This document shows positions 35,863-44,289 of a DNA stretch of 64,000 nucleotides, one piece after another. Under the pieces are notes generated by a model, which saw only the letters and a program-made list of their open reading frames with translations, did not search any database and had not been told where the DNA came from. The stretch is from an uncultured Ignavibacteria bacterium (GTDB lineage Bacteria; Bacteroidota; Ignavibacteria; Tepidaquicellales; Tepidaquicellaceae), in contig CALJIG010000027.1 of the NCBI GenBank assembly GCA_937974175.1, positions 1 through 64,000 on the forward strand, in the 5' to 3' direction. The first letter of the stretch is position 1. Every line of letters begins with the position of its first letter. A program made the position numbers and the translations under genes.

Positions 35863-36381
35863 TTGAGAAAATTAATCCCAATAATATTACTTACAGTATT
35901 CTTTTTTAATTTCTCCGGATATCTCTATTTCTTTTATGTAAGCAAGATGGAGATAAATGAAGAAATGAGAGAGATAATCGAAAACGGAATAGAGTTTGAA
36001 AAAATAACTCTGCATTTAAGCGATTATAAAAAATACATGATTGAAGAGCACGAACTTTTTCTTCACAATAAGCTTTATGATGTTTCAAGAGTAGAAATTG
36101 AAGGTGACAGCATAATTTTTTATTGCGTTCACGATGAAAAAGAGCAGGATTTATTGGCTTCGCTTGATGTAATATTTGGCATGGGGGAAGAAAACACAAA
36201 CAACTATAATTCAGACTCAGAGCTTTTAAATTTTTTATACATTTCCAGTATAATAAATCAGCAAAACTCGCTGATTAAAAATACAATCTACCTCGCATCC
36301 ATAAAGGAATTTACACTTTTTTTACAATCACAATCTATAACACCAAATACACAACCGCCTAAGCATAATCTATTCACTTAG
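35863..36381 (+). CDS. Small membrane-anchored protein preceding TonB receptor (copy 1)
   Basis: A 172-aa protein with one N-terminal membrane helix (about 4-26: P-I-I-L-L-T-V-F-F-F-N-F-S-G-Y-L) and an extracytoplasmic mixed domain. Motifs shared with copy 2 at 37564-38085 include F-N-F-x-G-x-L, E-K-I-T-L-H, the L-Y-D-V/L-F-D-I pair, G-D-S-I-I-F-Y-C-V-H-D-E-K-E, and a C-terminal hydrophobic segment S-I-I-N-Q-Q-N followed by a Pro-rich tail (N-T-Q-P-P-K-H). The start is TTG. I do not know the family, but the repeated linkage to a TonB-dependent receptor suggests a role in the same uptake system. Confidence 0.75.
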   Translation: MRKLIPIILLTVFFFNFSGYLYFFYVSKMEINEEMREIIENGIEFEKITLHLSDYKKYMIEEHELFLHNKLYDVSRVEIEGDSIIFYCVHDEKEQDLLASLDVIFGMGEENTNNYNSDSELLNFLYISSIINQQNSLIKNTIYLASIKEFTLFLQSQSITPNTQPPKHNLFT

Positions 36382-36424
36382 TTAATCTGTTCTAAAATTT
36401 TCTTTAATCATTAAAATTTATTTT

Positions 36425-37399
36425 ATCAAAAGAATAATATTTCTTTGCGCAATATTATTCTTGTGCGTTGATTATTGATTTTCGCAAACTGAAAAAGATT
36501 CAGTAAAGTATGAAACGGACAACATATTCATTTCGGGTACACGTACCGAACAAAAACTTATTGATATACCTTATCCTGTAAATCTTATAAATAAAGATGA
36601 CTTTAAATATTCACGAAACCTCGGAATTAATGACGTACTTTCAACAACGCCGGGGCTCTTCATGCAGTCAAGATACGGAAATCACGATGTCAGAATTTCT
36701 ATTAGAGGATTCGGCAGCCGCTCTAATACAGGCATTCGCGGAGTCAGAATGTTACTCGACGGAATACCGGAATCCGAGCCCGACGGGCAAACAAGAATAG
36801 AGGCAATCGACTTTAATGCTTTAGGCAGCATTGAAGTTACCGGAGGAAATGCTTCAGCATTATATACAAACGCGCAGGGCGGAGTAATCAATTTTATTTC
36901 AAATATTAAATTTTATAAACCACTTGTATGGTCGTTTAATGAATTTGGCGAATTCGCCGAATTTGGAATGAGAAAGAACAGCTTGAAATTTGGAGCTGCT
37001 GCTGACAAATTACGATTCATGTCGACATTCACTTATTCGAACTATAAAGATTATCGTGAGCACAGTGAGGAGTACCAAAAGATGTTTAACTCGGTACTGG
37101 AAACGGAAGTAGGGTCTGTCTCAACCTTATCTGTGCTCACTAATTTTGTCAGCGGCGCAATCCGTTTGCCCGGCTCATTAAATCTATCACAATTTGAAAC
37201 AAACCCCAAACAGGCAAATACTTCCGATAAAGGAAGAGATGCCAAACGCGATTCAAGGAAAGGCAGACTTGCAGTGAGATTTAACTCAACGTTCTGAAAA
37301 AGCCTTAACAATGAAATTGAAGGAACGTGATATGTGACTATTAAAGACTTCGACAGGACAGCCCGCACATACAGATTATTCGCAAGATACGGTGTATGA
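36425..37399 (+). pseudogene. Decayed TonB-dependent receptor (copy 1)
   Basis: The translation aligns collinearly with the first roughly 325 residues of the intact receptor at 38258-40384, including the signal peptide, the plug domain (F-M-Q-S-R-Y-G-N-H-D-V-R-I-S-I-R-G-F-G) and the first barrel strands. It is broken several times. The start ATG is ATC at 36425, and an in-frame TGA interrupts the signal peptide at 36476. Further in-frame TGA codons at 37295 and 37328 replace glycine GGA codons of the intact copy. Homology then ends at a TGA at 37397, so about 380 barrel residues are missing. Conserved plug residues have also drifted (V-R-G-N became T-G-G-N). Confidence 0.88.
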
Positions 37400-37461
37400 A
37401 ATTTACTTTTGCATGCATAATTAAAAAACTTACCTTTCAGGAATTTTTAAAAATGTTTTAT

Positions 37462-37492
37462 CTGTTTTAGAATAGCTTACATAATAAAACAG
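37462..37492 (+). other. Hairpin upstream of small membrane protein copy 2
   Basis: An 8-bp perfect stem CTGTTTTA/TAAAACAG with a 15-base loop lies between the receptor pseudogene and copy 2 of the small membrane protein. It may be a weak terminator or leader structure. The low GC content makes it doubtful. Confidence 0.3.
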
Positions 37493-37563
37493 CAGACTTT
37501 AAATTTTATTACTTTCATTTAAAATAATTCTTGCCTAATTTATATCAAATTCCCTTTACTGTT

Positions 37564-38085
37564 TTGAAAAAGTTTTTATCGCTTATAATATTATGCGCTT
37601 TAGTTTTTAATTTTTGCGGCTTCCTTGTGTATTTTTATGTGAAGCAGCAGATTATTTATGCTGAAGTCAGAGCAAAAATGAGCGATACTGCCAATCACGA
37701 AAAAATTACTCTTCATAAAGATGATGTGCAAAAATACGCATGGGGAAGAAAAGAATTAAAGATTGGCGAGAAGCTTTTTGATATTGTAAAGCAGGAGGCA
37801 AAAGGCGACAGTTTAGTTTTTGATTGTGTTAGAGATAAGAAGGAAGAAGCTTTATATACTACTCTTGAGAAATTTTTAGACCATAAAGAACAGAAGAAAA
37901 AGAATAATGCAAGTGCTCAGATAAACCTTGTTAAATTTTTATTATTAGTAAGCATACTACCGCAGCAAAATTATGTTACAAATATAGAACCACATCTTAT
38001 TTCATTTAAAGAATCTTCCTTAAAGTTTAGTTCTTCGGGGGTTATCCCGGATACACCGCCGCCCCGGCGTCACATCTCCATATAA
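37564..38085 (+). CDS. Small membrane-anchored protein preceding TonB receptor (copy 2)
   Basis: Paralogue of 35863-36381. I chose the TTG at 37564 because it gives L-K-K-F-L-S-L-I-I-L, aligned with the paralogue's M-R-K-L-I-P-I-I-L; a further TTG at 37531 would add 11 residues. It has one membrane helix (about 5-27), then a charged extracytoplasmic region with H-E-K-I-T-L-H, G-E-K-L-F-D-I-V and G-D-S-L-V-F-D-C-V-R-D-K-K-E. A hydrophobic segment I-L-P-Q-Q-N-Y and a P-D-T-P-P-P-R-R-H tail end the protein. It sits 172 bp before the intact receptor. Function unknown; a part in receptor-dependent uptake or its sensing is inferred from the duplicated pairing. Confidence 0.78.
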   Translation: MKKFLSLIILCALVFNFCGFLVYFYVKQQIIYAEVRAKMSDTANHEKITLHKDDVQKYAWGRKELKIGEKLFDIVKQEAKGDSLVFDCVRDKKEEALYTTLEKFLDHKEQKKKNNASAQINLVKFLLLVSILPQQNYVTNIEPHLISFKESSLKFSSSGVIPDTPPPRRHISI

Positions 38086-38115
38086 TATAATTTAACCAAT
38101 TTATTGAAGTAATGT

Positions 38116-38171
38116 CCTGTTCAGGATTTATTTCAATCTTCATTTTATTTTAAAGTAATATTCTGGACAGG
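38116..38171 (+). promoter_or_regulatory. Possible structured leader upstream of TonB receptor
   Basis: CCTGTTCAGGA (38116-38126) can pair with TTCTGGACAGG (38161-38171) over 11 bp with two G-U pairs, enclosing about 34 bases. It ends 86 bp before the receptor ATG. It could be an RNA leader or a pair of operator half-sites. No known riboswitch class was recognised. Confidence 0.3.
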
Positions 38172-38257
38172 TGTTATTGCTTTCGGCTTTTGCTATTGGC
38201 ATTAATAATATCTGTACGCAGTATTATGTATAACTTATAAATATTAAAAATAATTTT

Positions 38258-40384
38258 ATGAAAAAAATATTCTTCATATTTTTTATAACTTTACTTTTTA
38301 GTGTGTCATCTATGGCTCAAACCGATAAAGACACCGTAAAGTATAAAACAGATGATGTAATTATAACCGGAACAAGAACGGAAAAAAAATTAATCGACAT
38401 TCCTTATCCTGTAGATTTAATAGAGAAAGAAGACTTTCGATACTCACGAAACATGGGGATCAATGACGTATTAGGCACAACACCGGGATTATTTATGCAG
38501 TCAAGATACGGCAACCATGATGTAAGAATTTCAATAAGAGGTTTCGGCAGCCGTTCTAATACAGGTATAAGAGGTGTGAGAATTTTACTCGACGGAATAC
38601 CTGAGTCAGAACCTGACGGACAGACAAGAATAGAAGCAATTGATTTTAACGCGCTTGGAAGCATTGAAGTTGTCCGCGGAAATGCATCTGCATTATATAC
38701 GAACGCGCCGGGCGGAGTAATAAACTTCATTAATGATATTAAGTTTTATAAACCTTTTGCGTGGTCTTTTAATGAGATAGGTGAGTTCGGCATGCGTAAA
38801 AATACTATTAAAGCAGGTGTTGCAACAAATTCGCTGAGATTTATGACATCATTTACTTATACAAATTACAATGGTTATAGAGACCATAGTAATGAGTATC
38901 AGAAAATAGTAAACTCGGTTTTGGAAGCTGAAGTAGGAAGAAACTCAAACTTAAGTGTGCTGACAAATTTCGTAAGCGGCGCAATCCGTCTTCCGGGTTC
39001 ATTAAATTTAACTCAGTATAATGAAAATCCGCTGCAGGCAAATGCAACAGATAAATCACGTGATGCAAAAAGAGATTCGAAAAAAGGAAGACTTGCAGTA
39101 AGATTTAATAATACATTTGGAAAGAGCTTGAATAATGTTATTGAAGGTACGGGATATCTGACTGTAAAAGATTTTGACAGGACAGCAAAAACATACCGTT
39201 TATTTTCAAGATATGGTCTCGGCGGTTCATTAAGATATGTAAATAAATCTGAAATTGCCGGACGTGATAACGAATTTTCAGTTGGCGGAGATTTGTTCTA
39301 TCAAACAGGTCCTATTGAAGAATTCGAAAACATCGGCGGAACAAGAGGCGATATTCTACTTGCTATTTCCGATGAAACCATCAGCAATGCAGGATTTTAT
39401 TTCTCCAATCAGTTCAGCATTGTTAGAGGCAAGCTAGATTTTCTTTTCACAGGAAGATATGACAATGTGAACTTCGATGTAGTTGACCGCTTAGCCGGAA
39501 TAAGAGATGCAACAAGAAACTTTAACCGCTTTACTCCTAAGTTTGCTTTGAACTACAAGCTTACTCCTTATGCAGCTATTTATGGTTCATTCGGATTAGG
39601 TTTCGATACTCCCGCAGGAAATGAACTTGATAACTACCCGTTATCTTCAGACGGAAATCTTGGCGCTTTAAATCCTGATTTGAATGCTCAAACATCAAAG
39701 AACTTTGAATTAGGAACAAAGGGAAATATTTTAAATCACGGAGGTAAATGGTTCAAAGATAACGTTTATGAACTTGTGTTTTACAGATTACAGATTGAAG
39801 ATGAAATAGTTCCGTTCATTGTAAGTAATGCAGCATATTTCCGAAATGCGGCAAAAAGTACCAGAAACGGTATTGAGTTCGGGTTTACTACAAATATAAT
39901 AGGCGGACTGAAATCAAAAACGGCGTACAATTTTTCTGATTTTAAATACGATACTTATACAGCGCTTATATACGATGCCAATGGTAATGCAACAACAAAA
40001 GATTACTCAGGAAATACGGCTCCTTCAGTACCTAAACATTATTTATCTTCAGATCTAATTTATAATTACAAAATTACACCAAGCGTAACGGCATTTGCAA
40101 AATTCAATTACACTTATGTTGAAGGAATGTTCACAGATGACGGGAACTCAGCTAAAACAGAATCATACATTCTGTTAAACAGCGGAATCGGTATGGAAGT
40201 TACTGTTGATAATTTTAACCTGATTGCAAATGCAGGTCTTGGAAATCTGACAGATAAAAAATATGTTGCCTATATAAATATTAATGCAGATCCCGACAGA
40301 GCAGTTGACAGAAGAACATATTATGAATCAGGCGTGCCAAAAAATTTCTTCGCAGGATTAAATCTTGGTTATATATTCAGATAA
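38258..40384 (+). CDS. TonB-dependent outer-membrane receptor
   Basis: A full-length 708-aa receptor. A signal peptide (about 1-20, cut after M-A-Q) is followed by a TonB-box-like start D-D-V-I-I-T-G-T-R. The plug domain spans about 45-160 (I-P-Y-P-V-D-L-I, S-I-R-G-F-G-S-R-S-N-T-G-I-R-G, V-V-R-G-N-A-S-A-L-Y). A 22-strand barrel closes with N-L-G-Y-I-F-R. The plug resembles siderophore or heme-type receptors of the FecA/IroN group, but the ligand is not evident. It forms a pair with the small membrane protein upstream, and the pair is duplicated. Confidence 0.93.
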   Translation: MKKIFFIFFITLLFSVSSMAQTDKDTVKYKTDDVIITGTRTEKKLIDIPYPVDLIEKEDFRYSRNMGINDVLGTTPGLFMQSRYGNHDVRISIRGFGSRSNTGIRGVRILLDGIPESEPDGQTRIEAIDFNALGSIEVVRGNASALYTNAPGGVINFINDIKFYKPFAWSFNEIGEFGMRKNTIKAGVATNSLRFMTSFTYTNYNGYRDHSNEYQKIVNSVLEAEVGRNSNLSVLTNFVSGAIRLPGSLNLTQYNENPLQANATDKSRDAKRDSKKGRLAVRFNNTFGKSLNNVIEGTGYLTVKDFDRTAKTYRLFSRYGLGGSLRYVNKSEIAGRDNEFSVGGDLFYQTGPIEEFENIGGTRGDILLAISDETISNAGFYFSNQFSIVRGKLDFLFTGRYDNVNFDVVDRLAGIRDATRNFNRFTPKFALNYKLTPYAAIYGSFGLGFDTPAGNELDNYPLSSDGNLGALNPDLNAQTSKNFELGTKGNILNHGGKWFKDNVYELVFYRLQIEDEIVPFIVSNAAYFRNAAKSTRNGIEFGFTTNIIGGLKSKTAYNFSDFKYDTYTALIYDANGNATTKDYSGNTAPSVPKHYLSSDLIYNYKITPSVTAFAKFNYTYVEGMFTDDGNSAKTESYILLNSGIGMEVTVDNFNLIANAGLGNLTDKKYVAYININADPDRAVDRRTYYESGVPKNFFAGLNLGYIFR

Positions 40385-40503
40385 AAACGATGAAAATTTC
40401 TACAGCGTATTAGTATGTAAGATGAGAGTTTTGAGAATATGCAACTAAAAAAGAATTTCTAAAATTTTATAAGTGTGCTGAACTTTCGTTCTTTCAAATC
40501 AAA

Positions 40504-40525
40504 TCAATCAACTCCTTCTGATTGA
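40504..40525 (+). other. Stem-loop with CTCCTTC loop (1)
   Basis: The stem TCAATCA/TGATTGA encloses an 8-base loop ACTCCTTC. The loop is pyrimidine-rich and similar to an anti-Shine-Dalgarno word. Confidence 0.45.
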
Positions 40526-40577
40526 GGTTTAGTTTAAAATAAAAAGTGCGGCACACTTTATACACAGTTATAAGATT

Positions 40578-40602
40578 TCAATCATCTCCTTCTTGTGATT
40601 GA
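40578..40602 (+). other. Stem-loop with CTCCTTC loop (2)
   Basis: The same stem, TCAATCA/TGATTGA, encloses an 11-base loop TCTCCTTCTTG. It starts 74 bp after the first. The repetition of both stem and loop suggests a small duplicated RNA element. Confidence 0.45.
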
Positions 40603-40886
40603 ACTCTTTAATATAAAGAAGAAAATAGATTTTTTAAATTAAAAAATATTTAATTTTTAGGCTAAAAACTACGATTTTGTATTAATTTTACAAAAATTTT
40701 GTTGAGTGTAAAGTACTCTCCTTCAAAAGTGAGGTAAATATGCTATAGGGGCTTCAGCTGCTTTCGAATTTTTACGAAGTTTCTTGGTTTATTTGCTTCA
40801 CTTATTTTTTCACATTATACAAAATTATTGTCCTGTGAATTAATTCCATAACTATTATGTTAATATAATTGAACAAACATTTATCC

Positions 40887-42521
40887 ATGAAAACAAAAAT
40901 CTTTTTATTGGCAATTTTATTTGCAGCATTCTACGGGTTTATTCAAAATGAGTATAGAACATCCGAACCGCAGACAGATTATTCAAATATTTATGTGGCT
41001 CCGAATTACAGAATTTATCCAAGTACTACTTCCCAGTCAGAACCGGAAATTGTCAGGCATCCGTTAAACCCGGATATTTTGTTTGCAAGCGCGTTTACAA
41101 TTAAAGGTAACTTTAAAAGTGAAGGTGTTTATGTAACAACTAACGGAGGAGCAACATGGAGGGGAAATGATACCTGTAAAGGTGTGAATATAAGTAACCA
41201 TAATGGAGACCCCGGACCAATGATAGATAAAGACGGAAGATTTTTTATGTCCCATTTAGGGAATGGATTCCCGGATGGTCAGTTTGTTCATTATTCCACA
41301 GACCAGGGCCTTACCTGGTCAAATCAATATATTATTGCTCTTGATAATCAGGATAAGGGTGATATCAGAACAGATGGAAGTCCTACAAGCCCGTATTACG
41401 GCAGAACTTATCTAGCATGGGTTGAGTTTGCTTCTCCTTTTCCTGTATTTATAACTTATACAACAAACGGAGGTGTAAACTGGGCAAGTAATATGCAGGT
41501 TAATAATCCCTCGCAAAGAAGCCAGGGTACAGTTGTAAAAGTAGGAAGAGCCGGTGAAGTTTTGCTTTGCTGGGCAGGAACAACTTCTGCATCACCTTTT
41601 ACCGAGGATTTCATCGGCTTTGCAAAATCCACCAACGGGGCACAGTCATTTTCTGTAACAGAAAATGCGTTTGATATAAATGGTATCAGCGGCACACTAC
41701 CATCTAAAAATAATATAAGAGTAAACGGTCTTCCTGATATGGATGTTGATAATACAGGCGGCTCAAGAAACGGATGGATATATATTGTAACAGGTGAAAA
41801 AAATCTTAGTCCGGCCGGTACTGACCCTGATATAATCTTCCGCCGTTCCTCCAATGGAGGAAATACGTGGTCTGAAAGAATAAGAGTAAATCAGGACCCC
41901 GTTAACAACGGAAAGATTCAATATTTCCCCGCAATGAGAGTTGATGAAGGCGGCGCAATAAATGTTATTTATTATGATGACAGAAGAACGACAAGTGACT
42001 CTGCCGAAGTGTTTTTATCACGCTCTACTGATGGCGGAACAACATGGCAAGATTTTCCTATTGCCGACCATAAATTCAAACCTGCCCCAATAGCAGGTGG
42101 CATTGCAGGTTATCAGGGTGATAATATCGGAATAACATCAGGAAATAATTACTTATGGCCTGTGTGGATGGATAACTCTAGCGGCTTATATCAGACATGG
42201 ACATCAAAAATTGATATTAATACTTTAGGAATAAATCAGCTTAGCACAGTAGTTCCTGATAAATTTAAGCTCGAACAAAATTATCCTAATCCGTTCAATC
42301 CTGTAACGAATATTAAGTTCAGCATTAAAGATAAAGGTGATGTAAGCATGAAAGTTTATAATACTCAGGGTAAATTAATTCAAACACTTGTGAACAGGGT
42401 TTTACCTGCAGGTGAATATGAATATACTTTTGATGCGGTGAATTTAAATTCAGGAATTTATTTTGTTACTGTACAGGCAGGAGGATTTTCAGATACTAAA
42501 AAAATGGTTTTATTAAAATAA
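40887..42521 (+). CDS. Exported sialidase-like BNR-repeat protein with T9SS sorting domain
   Basis: A signal peptide (M-K-T-K-I-F-L-L-A-I-L-F-A-A-F from the ATG at 40887) leads into a beta-propeller with several BNR/Asp-box repeats. These are T-T-N-G-G-A-T-W, S-T-D-Q-G-L-T-W, T-T-N-G-G-V-N-W, S-S-N-G-G-N-T-W and S-T-D-G-G-T-T-W. The last roughly 80 residues form a type IX secretion sorting domain (L-E-Q-N-Y-P-N-P-F-N-P ... K-K-M-V-L-L-K). A TTG 18 bp upstream is also in frame, but the ATG gives a cleaner signal peptide. Sialidase catalytic residues are not evident, so the activity is unknown; the protein is probably at the cell surface or secreted. Confidence 0.88.
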   Translation: MKTKIFLLAILFAAFYGFIQNEYRTSEPQTDYSNIYVAPNYRIYPSTTSQSEPEIVRHPLNPDILFASAFTIKGNFKSEGVYVTTNGGATWRGNDTCKGVNISNHNGDPGPMIDKDGRFFMSHLGNGFPDGQFVHYSTDQGLTWSNQYIIALDNQDKGDIRTDGSPTSPYYGRTYLAWVEFASPFPVFITYTTNGGVNWASNMQVNNPSQRSQGTVVKVGRAGEVLLCWAGTTSASPFTEDFIGFAKSTNGAQSFSVTENAFDINGISGTLPSKNNIRVNGLPDMDVDNTGGSRNGWIYIVTGEKNLSPAGTDPDIIFRRSSNGGNTWSERIRVNQDPVNNGKIQYFPAMRVDEGGAINVIYYDDRRTTSDSAEVFLSRSTDGGTTWQDFPIADHKFKPAPIAGGIAGYQGDNIGITSGNNYLWPVWMDNSSGLYQTWTSKIDINTLGINQLSTVVPDKFKLEQNYPNPFNPVTNIKFSIKDKGDVSMKVYNTQGKLIQTLVNRVLPAGEYEYTFDAVNLNSGIYFVTVQAGGFSDTKKMVLLK

Positions 42522-42536
42522 ATATAATTCATAGTA

Positions 42537-42959
42537 GTGAGTACAAGTGAATATTGGGTAACAACAGATAATGAAAAATTAGATTTTGATTCCATTCACA
42601 AGTGGATAACAAATTCATACTGGGCAAACGGAAGAACTAAAGAGGCGATGAAAAAAGTAATGGATAACTCTTTAAATTTCGGACTGTTTCATAATGATAA
42701 ACAGGTCGGCTTTGCCAGAGTAATAACTGACTACCATACATTTTCATATTTATGTGATGTAATAATAGATGAAGATTACAGAGGAAGAGGTTTGGGAAAA
42801 TTATTAATGAAAGAAGTTTTGGAATACCCTCCGCTGATTACAATGAAACGGTGGCTTTTATTTACAAAAGATGCTCACGGTTTATATGAGCATTTCGGTT
42901 TTACAAAAGACGATATGCCTGAAAGAACTATGGTAAAGAAAAATGCAAATGTAAGTTAA
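42537..42959 (+). CDS. GNAT-family N-acetyltransferase
   Basis: A 140-aa GNAT fold with the acetyl-CoA pyrophosphate loop D-E-D-Y-R-G-R-G-L-G-K-L-L-M (about 80-93, Q/RxxGxG/A motif), a preceding beta-strand L-C-D-V-I-I and the C-terminal L-Y-E-H-F-G-F. It resembles the small YjcF/YitH-like acetyltransferases that open with W-x-T-T-D. The start is GTG, 15 bp after the propeller gene. It converges end to end with the next gene. The substrate is unknown. Confidence 0.9.
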   Translation: MSTSEYWVTTDNEKLDFDSIHKWITNSYWANGRTKEAMKKVMDNSLNFGLFHNDKQVGFARVITDYHTFSYLCDVIIDEDYRGRGLGKLLMKEVLEYPPLITMKRWLLFTKDAHGLYEHFGFTKDDMPERTMVKKNANVS

Positions 42960-44252
42960 CTATTTTACCAGTACCATTTTTTTTGTTTCACTTGTACCAT
43001 TGGATGTTTTTAAAGTATAATAATAAACTCCTGCAGGGATATCTGCCGCGCTGAATTTTATTTTATGCTCGCCGGACTTTACAATACCATCTATTAATGT
43101 CTTCACTTCTTTCCCAAGTAAATCATAAATTTTAAGTGAAACAATTGCTGGCTTTTGCAGGCTGAAAGTAATTATTGTTTCAGGATTAAAAGGATTCGGA
43201 TAATTTTGTTTTAGTTCTATCCCTGTCGGGAAAGTTGTTCCGTTATTCCATATTCCAACGTAGTCGGTATTGAACTTTAATATTGCGCCTCTCTCTCCTA
43301 CGGCAATTCCATTCCTTTTATTTGCAAATTTTACATCGTAAATAGATTCACCGTTTGGAGTAGCAAACGTAGACCAGTTTTGCCCGCCGTTCATTGTATA
43401 TAAAAATTTTTGTCCTATTCCCAGTGGCATCCATCCTTCAGAAGCCGTTCTGAAAGCTAGAGCAAGCGCAGTTCCGAATTCTTCAAATGTAATGTATTCC
43501 CATGTAAGTCCGGCGTTAGTCGAGCTTGCCATGCTTGCTCCGTATTCAAAATCGCCTCCGACTGCAATTACGTGATTATCATCATAGAAATGAAAATCAT
43601 AAAGCGGCTCAGGGCTTACACCTTGTGGAATCCAGTTTAATCCGTTATTCGTAGTCCTCCATACTACTCCCTGAATATCAATCCATCCTCCGCAGGCAAG
43701 AGTTACCTGACCGCGTGTTTTAAAATTTCTCACAGGGTAATCATAAAAAGAAGCAGAATCAATCTGGTCAGTCTTCCATGTTGCACCTGCATCTGTAGTG
43801 CGGAGTATCCCTATGGGGTGTCCGGCTAATAACCCATGCTGAGTATCTGTGAATAAAATTTTAGCGAAGAAAATATTTGTATCTACTCTGTATCCCGTAT
43901 TCCAGTTGACACCTGCATTAGTTGTTTTTAAAATAATGGAACCTACAAAGTTTGGATTTGTAAGACCGAATTCCCATGATATAGCAAAGCCTGTATTTGC
44001 ATCTAAAAAATTTATATCAATTATATTGCTGAGCAGACCCGTATTTCTTGTTACCCATGAGGCTCCGGCATTTGAACTGTAAAATACTTTTCCTGAATCG
44101 GCAGCAATGAAAAAATTAGTGGAATCAGTATAGGCAATTTTATTTAATGTCATACCGGGGTTGAAGCTTGAACGCAGCCAGTAGTTTTGAGCATTAGCCT
44201 GAAGGGAACAGAGAGAAACTAATAACAATATTAAAAGAAACTTTTTTATCAA
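42960..44252 (-). CDS. Exported YCF48/BNR beta-propeller with T9SS sorting domain (copy 1)
   Basis: A 430-aa exported protein: a signal peptide (about 1-21), then six or seven propeller blades marked by N-A-G-A-S-W, N-A-G-V-N-W, D-A-G-A-T-W, N-N-G-L-N-W, N-A-G-L-T-W and N-G-G-Q-N-W. The type IX sorting domain starts at L-K-Q-N-Y-P-N-P-F-N-P-E-T and ends K-K-M-V-L-V-K. It is a close paralogue of the gene at 44290-45600 along the full length. YCF48 proteins assist photosystem assembly in phototrophs, but in this phylum such exported propellers are surface proteins of unknown role. Confidence 0.9.
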   Translation of the reverse strand: MIKKFLLILLLVSLCSLQANAQNYWLRSSFNPGMTLNKIAYTDSTNFFIAADSGKVFYSSNAGASWVTRNTGLLSNIIDINFLDANTGFAISWEFGLTNPNFVGSIILKTTNAGVNWNTGYRVDTNIFFAKILFTDTQHGLLAGHPIGILRTTDAGATWKTDQIDSASFYDYPVRNFKTRGQVTLACGGWIDIQGVVWRTTNNGLNWIPQGVSPEPLYDFHFYDDNHVIAVGGDFEYGASMASSTNAGLTWEYITFEEFGTALALAFRTASEGWMPLGIGQKFLYTMNGGQNWSTFATPNGESIYDVKFANKRNGIAVGERGAILKFNTDYVGIWNNGTTFPTGIELKQNYPNPFNPETIITFSLQKPAIVSLKIYDLLGKEVKTLIDGIVKSGEHKIKFSAADIPAGVYYYTLKTSNGTSETKKMVLVK

Positions 44253-44289
44253 AATAAAATTTTAGAGTTTAACTTATTACCGGAAAAAT

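Larger units (their letters stand above)
40385..40886. other. Non-coding gap with two similar hairpins
   Basis: No credible open frame. Two related stem-loops sit at 40504-40525 and 40578-40602. The remainder is AT-rich, and a third CTCCTTC word occurs near 40720. The right end is presumably the promoter of the exported beta-propeller gene. Confidence 0.55.

Noticed and set aside
36597..36800. A 67-codon open frame inside the receptor pseudogene.
   Set aside because: It is out of frame with the receptor homology and has no independent support.
36425..37399. In-frame TGA codons replacing glycine codons could mean TGA is read as glycine (as in SR1/Gracilibacteria).
   Set aside because: Many neighbouring intact genes end with TGA (for example 6278, 30008 and 30893), and the same gene has lost its start codon and half its length, so decay explains the stops.
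40887..42521. Calling the propeller protein a true sialidase.
   Set aside because: Only the Asp-box structural repeats are evident; the arginine triad and other catalytic residues were not identified.
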